Source: a bacterium | Lineage (GTDB): Bacteria > Hinthialibacterota > Hinthialibacteria > OLB16 | Direction: 5' to 3' | Assembly (NCBI GenBank): GCA_022072055.1 | Contig: JAJVIK010000011.1 | Coordinates: forward strand, 556,597 to 620,596 | Length of the DNA stretch: 64,000 nucleotides | Part shown: piece by piece, positions 61,501-64,000 of the stretch | Layout: each line of letters starts with the position of its first letter | Numbering within the stretch: position 1 is the stretch's first letter | The notes under the pieces: generated by a model | Database searches by the model: none | The model's input: the letters and a program-made list of their open reading frames with translations, nothing else | What the model was told of the DNA's origin: nothing | Made by a program: the position numbers and the translations under genes

Positions 61501-64000
61501 GCTTCTGTTGGCCGTTGACATCCAGCGAGAAATCCACTTTGGAAGTGGAAGGGGGCGGAGGGAGCTGGAACTTAAAGAGGTTCAGGGTGGTGTCTCGCTG
61601 TTCGAACACCACTGCCTTGCGGACCAGACTCCGGCTCCAGTTCGGCAATTGCCCCGTGGGTCCCCCAAGGCTTCCGCTGATGAATTTGATGTAGCCGGCG
61701 GGCAAGGGATTGAAATAGGTGTAATCCTCCTCCGCCCTCAAGTCCGCCTTGTTGATCGCCATGAAACGGGTCTCGAAACAAGCGGGAACAGCCTGCGGCA
61801 GCGGCTCCACGATCCCGATGAATTGCACGATCTGGTCCCCGTGATAGGGGGTGATGGCCGCAGCGGAGACCGGGAGGTTGTCGATGCGAATGGAGCCCAT
61901 GCGCGCCCGGACATTGGCGCCCGCGTCGTTGAAATCCACCAGCGCGGAGAAATCCCAGTTCCCAGGCATGTCGGGGACAAAATACTGACCGGTCCCCGTA
62001 TAGCGGATGAAGTAAGGCTTGGTGGGCTCGCGAACCAGATCGAAATTGAGGGTGGCATGCTGGAAGGCGAATAGGGTGATCGGATGACTCTGAGGCCGGA
62101 AATCTCGTTTACGCGCCGAGACCACGTAATCTCCGGGTTCGATATCCACGAACCCATACCCGCCGAAGGGATCGGTGAGAGCGGAGTTGCTGCTGTCCAA
62201 GTCCACCGTAGCCCCCTCGATGACCCCGTGGTTGGCCCCAATGAGATCCACCTCGGAAACAATCCCATCCAGGGTCGCCTTGCCTTTCTTGAACTTGAGC
62301 GAGAGGTAGTAAATCGAGTTGTAGGGGTGGCGCCCATCCTCCCACACATAATCCACCGATCCCGCATCCCGGACATCCAGGGCCACGTTCACCGCAGGCG
62401 CGCAGTCGGTAATCAAACGCGAGGTTTCGTCCGGCGCCACGCGCCGGGTATAGAGGCGCAGATTGTGGGCGTCATCCGACCAAGCGCAAACCGTAATCCC
62501 GGCTCCGGCGGCGATGTTTGGGAACTTCCCATATCCGGTCTCCGCTCCGGAAACCTCGAACGGGGTCCCCAGTGGGGTCCCGTCATGACCCACCTCGCGC
62601 CAGAAGACCTTCCCGGTGATGCGATTCACGAACACTGATTCCACCATGCCATTGATCCCCGCAGCCAATTCCGGTCCGCCGAACGAGGTGGTGTAGGCTT
62701 GACGGGTTCCCATCAGGTCGGTCCAGACAAATCCGGCCCCATCCTGGCCGTGCGCGAAGACGTGATCCGCCCCGGGCCAGTCGGGTTGCCTGTGCTTCCA
62801 GGTGAGATGCCCGAGCCCCATGGAGTCCACCGAGAGGTCAGGAAACTGACACGGGGAGTTGGTTTCGGGGTAGGTGAAGTTCTGCCGGAACGCCTCAAAG
62901 CGCTCATTGATTTGGGGAGCTCCGGTGCCATCCAGCGGAACCCCGGTGATGCTATAGCGATAGTTCCACTGTTTGGGGCTGAGGGGGTCGGTCGGATCAA
63001 TGGGAATCTCGGCTTCCAGGTATGCCTGGGCGCCGACCACCGGCCGCTTGCGAATCGGGTCATAGTCAATCGAGGGCCAGAGGTATTCGGCGGCGGTGGG
63101 AAAGGGGATTCCCGGCCAGGACGGATACATCGAAAACGAATGGGTGGTTTCCAGCGATCCGCCCGGATTCACCTTGAAATAGGTGAGGAAATCCGCGTTG
63201 TTTTTGGGATCAGCCACGATGTGCGCGTAGCCCGAGGCATCCGCGACAATCCGCGGATATCGAAACTCCGCGCCGCCGCTGAGGTTGACGGGGGGAACCT
63301 CAATCACATAGTTCGGTCCGAGACGTTCGTACCAGATTGTGTAGTTCTCGTCCCGCCAGACCACATGGGCCTTCTTCATCCCATCGATGGCCACATCCGG
63401 CGTGTAGCAGTTCACCCCTTCAGGCGAGAGGCGGATCTGCGGTTTCTCGTGCTCGCACTCGGTGGGCGTGGGAGTCCGTGTGTGAGTGGAGGTCCGCGTG
63501 GGGGTGAAGGTGCGAGTTTCGGTGCGGGTCGGGGTGCGCGTGGGTGTGTGTGTCACGGTCCGTGTTCGAGTGGGGGTCCTGGAGGGAGTCGGAGTCTTGG
63601 TGCGGGTGTTGGTGCGGGTGGGTGTATGGGTCGGGGTGTCGGTGATGGTCGGAGTCCCCGTGGGGGTGGGCGAAAACTCAGCGGTGGAGGTCTGGGTGGG
63701 GATCACGGTTTGCGTGGCGGTCTTGGTCGGTCCGGGACCCCCGCCCTCGAGGTCCTCGACGATCAGATTGTCCCAGCGCATATCCGGCGCGCCGCCGGAG
63801 CCTTCCGTGCTCCCGCTCTCCAGCCCGACCGCGAGCATGTTGTAGCCCAATGGGAAGCGGAAGGTCACGCTGTATTCGGTCCAGACATCGCTGTTTCCGT
63901 CCGGATACTCCGGCCACACCGCGGCATCAAACCATTTCACCTCGGTCCAGTTCCCGGAGTCGTAATCCACGCCGAGGTCCTCGGGGGTGGCGCTGAAGAC
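58577..64000 (-). CDS. Giant secreted CARDB/dockerin protein (5' truncated)
   Basis: The frame is open to the right edge, so the N-terminus is missing; a GTG at 63970 is internal. The visible 1807 residues begin with the end of a beta domain ([21 protein letters not shown]), then a long Thr/Pro/Arg linker (63456-63730). Next is a region with kelch/propeller-like strands ([33 protein letters not shown]), a carboxypeptidase-regulatory-type domain (~61-62 kb; [26 protein letters not shown]), a large beta-rich region, two CARDB-like domains ([49 protein letters not shown]), another [15 protein letters not shown] linker and a two-repeat dockerin ([19 protein letters not shown] and [17 protein letters not shown]). 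The dockerin has both Ca-binding loops. Probable large cell-surface or complex-anchored protein; binding partner unknown. Confidence 0.78.
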   Translation of the reverse strand, partial: VFSATPEDLGVDYDSGNWTEVKWFDAAVWPEYPDGNSDVWTEYSVTFRFPLGYNMLAVGLESGSTEGSGGAPDMRWDNLIVEDLEGGGPGPTKTATQTVIPTQTSTAEFSPTPTGTPTITDTPTHTPTRTNTRTKTPTPSRTPTRTRTVTHTPTRTPTRTETRTFTPTRTSTHTRTPTPTECEHEKPQIRLSPEGVNCYTPDVAIDGMKKAHVVWRDENYTIWYERLGPNYVIEVPPVNLSGGAEFRYPRIVADASGYAHIVADPKNNADFLTYFKVNPGGSLETTHSFSMYPSWPGIPFPTAAEYLWPSIDYDPIRKRPVVGAQAYLEAEIPIDPTDPLSPKQWNYRYSITGVPLDGTGAPQINERFEAFRQNFTYPETNSPCQFPDLSVDSMGLGHLTWKHRQPDWPGADHVFAHGQDGAGFVWTDLMGTRQAYTTSFGGPELAAGINGMVESVFVNRITGKVFWREVGHDGTPLGTPFEVSGAETGYGKFPNIAAGAGITVCAWSDDAHNLRLYTRRVAPDETSRLITDCAPAVNVALDVRDAGSVDYVWEDGRHPYNSIYYLSLKFKKGKATLDGIVSEVDLIGANHGVIEGATVDLDSSNSALTDPFGGYGFVDIEPGDYVVSARKRDFRPQSHPITLFAFQHATLNFDLVREPTKPYFIRYTGTGQYFVPDMPGNWDFSALVDFNDAGANVRARMGSIRIDNLPVSAAAITPYHGDQIVQFIGIVEPLPQAVPACFETRFMAINKADLRAEEDYTYFNPLPAGYIKFISGSLGGPTGQLPNWSRSLVRKAVVFEQRDTTLNLFKFQLPPPPSTSKVDFSLDVNGQQKRELDTRDGHLTAGGEMAIEIGVGGDVTQFGITVSGEGRYVEEFDSAFHQCTHAIKTTSWKMRGTPKVNFDIPVVVILDLIPGAAAVVHQLLALPVIGQIVGGLKVGITSFFTIALEGVYDRGIPDGPYWRGCHRINGGAGTGAEMQLKYVIDEIKCGVGFGFFGSKELQVQLKPTLHFEGTDLELGGKVWWQLFGVTTTRTSSFKFRLAGVVVIKRGDEQVFILLTEPEGWRPVGEILRGWGPGNRLMETGSDKVSSATEEVILRNVHFLASPSLAASSGETDILFSMHDESKTNGGVFDIAHVRKVGGGGWSLARVTEDPPGDFNPGALDSGAGNRLVAWSRIVGEVTPGQDPFTWFPMEEILAARFNRGTGTWGTPLQLTDNTHVDRAPTPVRFGGHEGIVWIQNAGSAPIGSATEGDRLLFVEAVGELWGASSTLWSEPKGILATAFVADVTGEGHLVFTVDEDGNLNTSADRELHAISTQNGVWGSSARLTTDSLEDIGPTLTAPNGIPLVIWLRDGDWVCSPLTALNAVPLFPEHPSPSVVGGSLVGLSLPGGAAVAASVLDGTQTDIALSIHDPTSQTWSLPKLLTQDSSAENSLSLAFDSGELLVCYTKSATVYEATDLIVDGTPIHFERFPVPGRTDLCLLRHTLGNDLAIRMDSLQLAPPNPAPLQDVVISGVVENLGELPLSGVEAGFYDGDPVGGGKLMGTILIPGPLVGGASVAVTLPWSFPADGVAHWVYLIADPNNRISDRNRANNKDSEATLLPDLQVTSLSAREVGPLIYSVFAHVVNTGVTPAGPFMVEARVGSPTGEILHSRWIDGLVEGVTHDIQFFWDASGLIGSETYTYVHLLIDPEDTVLEFDELNNGGWLIAEVRAEPADTPTPPPPTPEPTATDTLPEETQTPSPTPTTIPDSTFDLLNDGRINGLDLLRFLEDRLTSYLEADFNSDGRVDYADLYLFCHHFGMEPVADP
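63456..63730. repeat. Low-complexity Thr/Pro/Arg-linker coding repeat
   Basis: Short imperfect repeats on the plus strand of the form GTGGGGGT / GTGCGGGT encode, on the minus strand, alternating Thr-Pro and Thr-Arg residues ([12 protein letters not shown] type). The pattern is a protein linker, not a satellite or CRISPR array. Confidence 0.75.

Noticed and set aside
63456-63730. CRISPR array or satellite DNA
   Set aside because: The short repeats are irregular, in frame, and encode a Thr/Pro/Arg linker within a large open reading frame.

Overview
The window is bacterial chromosome-type DNA, GC-rich (roughly 60% by eye), with Shine-Dalgarno-led genes and a tRNA whose CCA is encoded. Sec and Tat signal peptides, Pro/Thr-rich linkers ending in dockerin-like modules, uroporphyrinogen-decarboxylase-family proteins, ThuA, DUF362 and Gfo/Idh/MocA proteins, and ECF sigma factors tied to Ser/Thr kinases together suggest an uncultured Gram-negative lineage of the Planctomycetes/Verrucomicrobia/Hydrogenedentes/Sumerlaeota kind. 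This placement is inferred from gene content only; there is no rRNA or housekeeping marker in the window.

Region 1 (1-1400): the 3' end of a secreted-type metallophosphoesterase and a tRNA-Ala(UGC). Region 2 (1415-18878): two near-mirror-image modules. Each has an ECF-like sigma factor transcribed divergently from a two-gene operon: a ~430-residue protein of unknown family, then a ~1820-residue signalling protein with a CHAT caspase-like protease, a degenerate class III cyclase-like domain, an active-looking Ser/Thr kinase, a transmembrane helix, a WD40 array and a C-terminal domain that differs between copies. Between the two sigma genes lies a secreted tail-fibre-like protein with a self-cleaving S74 chaperone domain. 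This twin module is the strongest candidate for an undescribed system.

Region 3 (19121-25321): four more secreted proteins sharing the N-terminal NYQGRL domain and Ala/Asp-rich repeats of the S74 protein but carrying different C-terminal tips; they alternate in strand. Region 4 (25388-43145): a co-directional run with a giant exported protein whose C-terminus looks like a Tc-toxin A subunit, an exported SpvB/TcB-RHS protein ending in a lipase-like polymorphic toxin domain of lower GC, and three smaller exported proteins, two of them with a Pro/Thr linker and dockerin-like tail.

Region 5 (43250-54080): a minus-strand run for glycan breakdown: DUF362 protein, GH78 alpha-L-rhamnosidase, a TIM-barrel glycosidase-like protein, a Tat-exported GH109-like Gfo/Idh/MocA protein and a six-hairpin glycosidase-like protein. 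Region 6 (54262-58453): two UroD-family proteins, a ThuA-domain protein and a GH29 alpha-L-fucosidase coupled to one UroD gene. Region 7 (58577-64000): the 3' part of a giant secreted CARDB/dockerin protein that runs off the window. No CRISPR array, insertion sequence, integrase or replication origin was seen.
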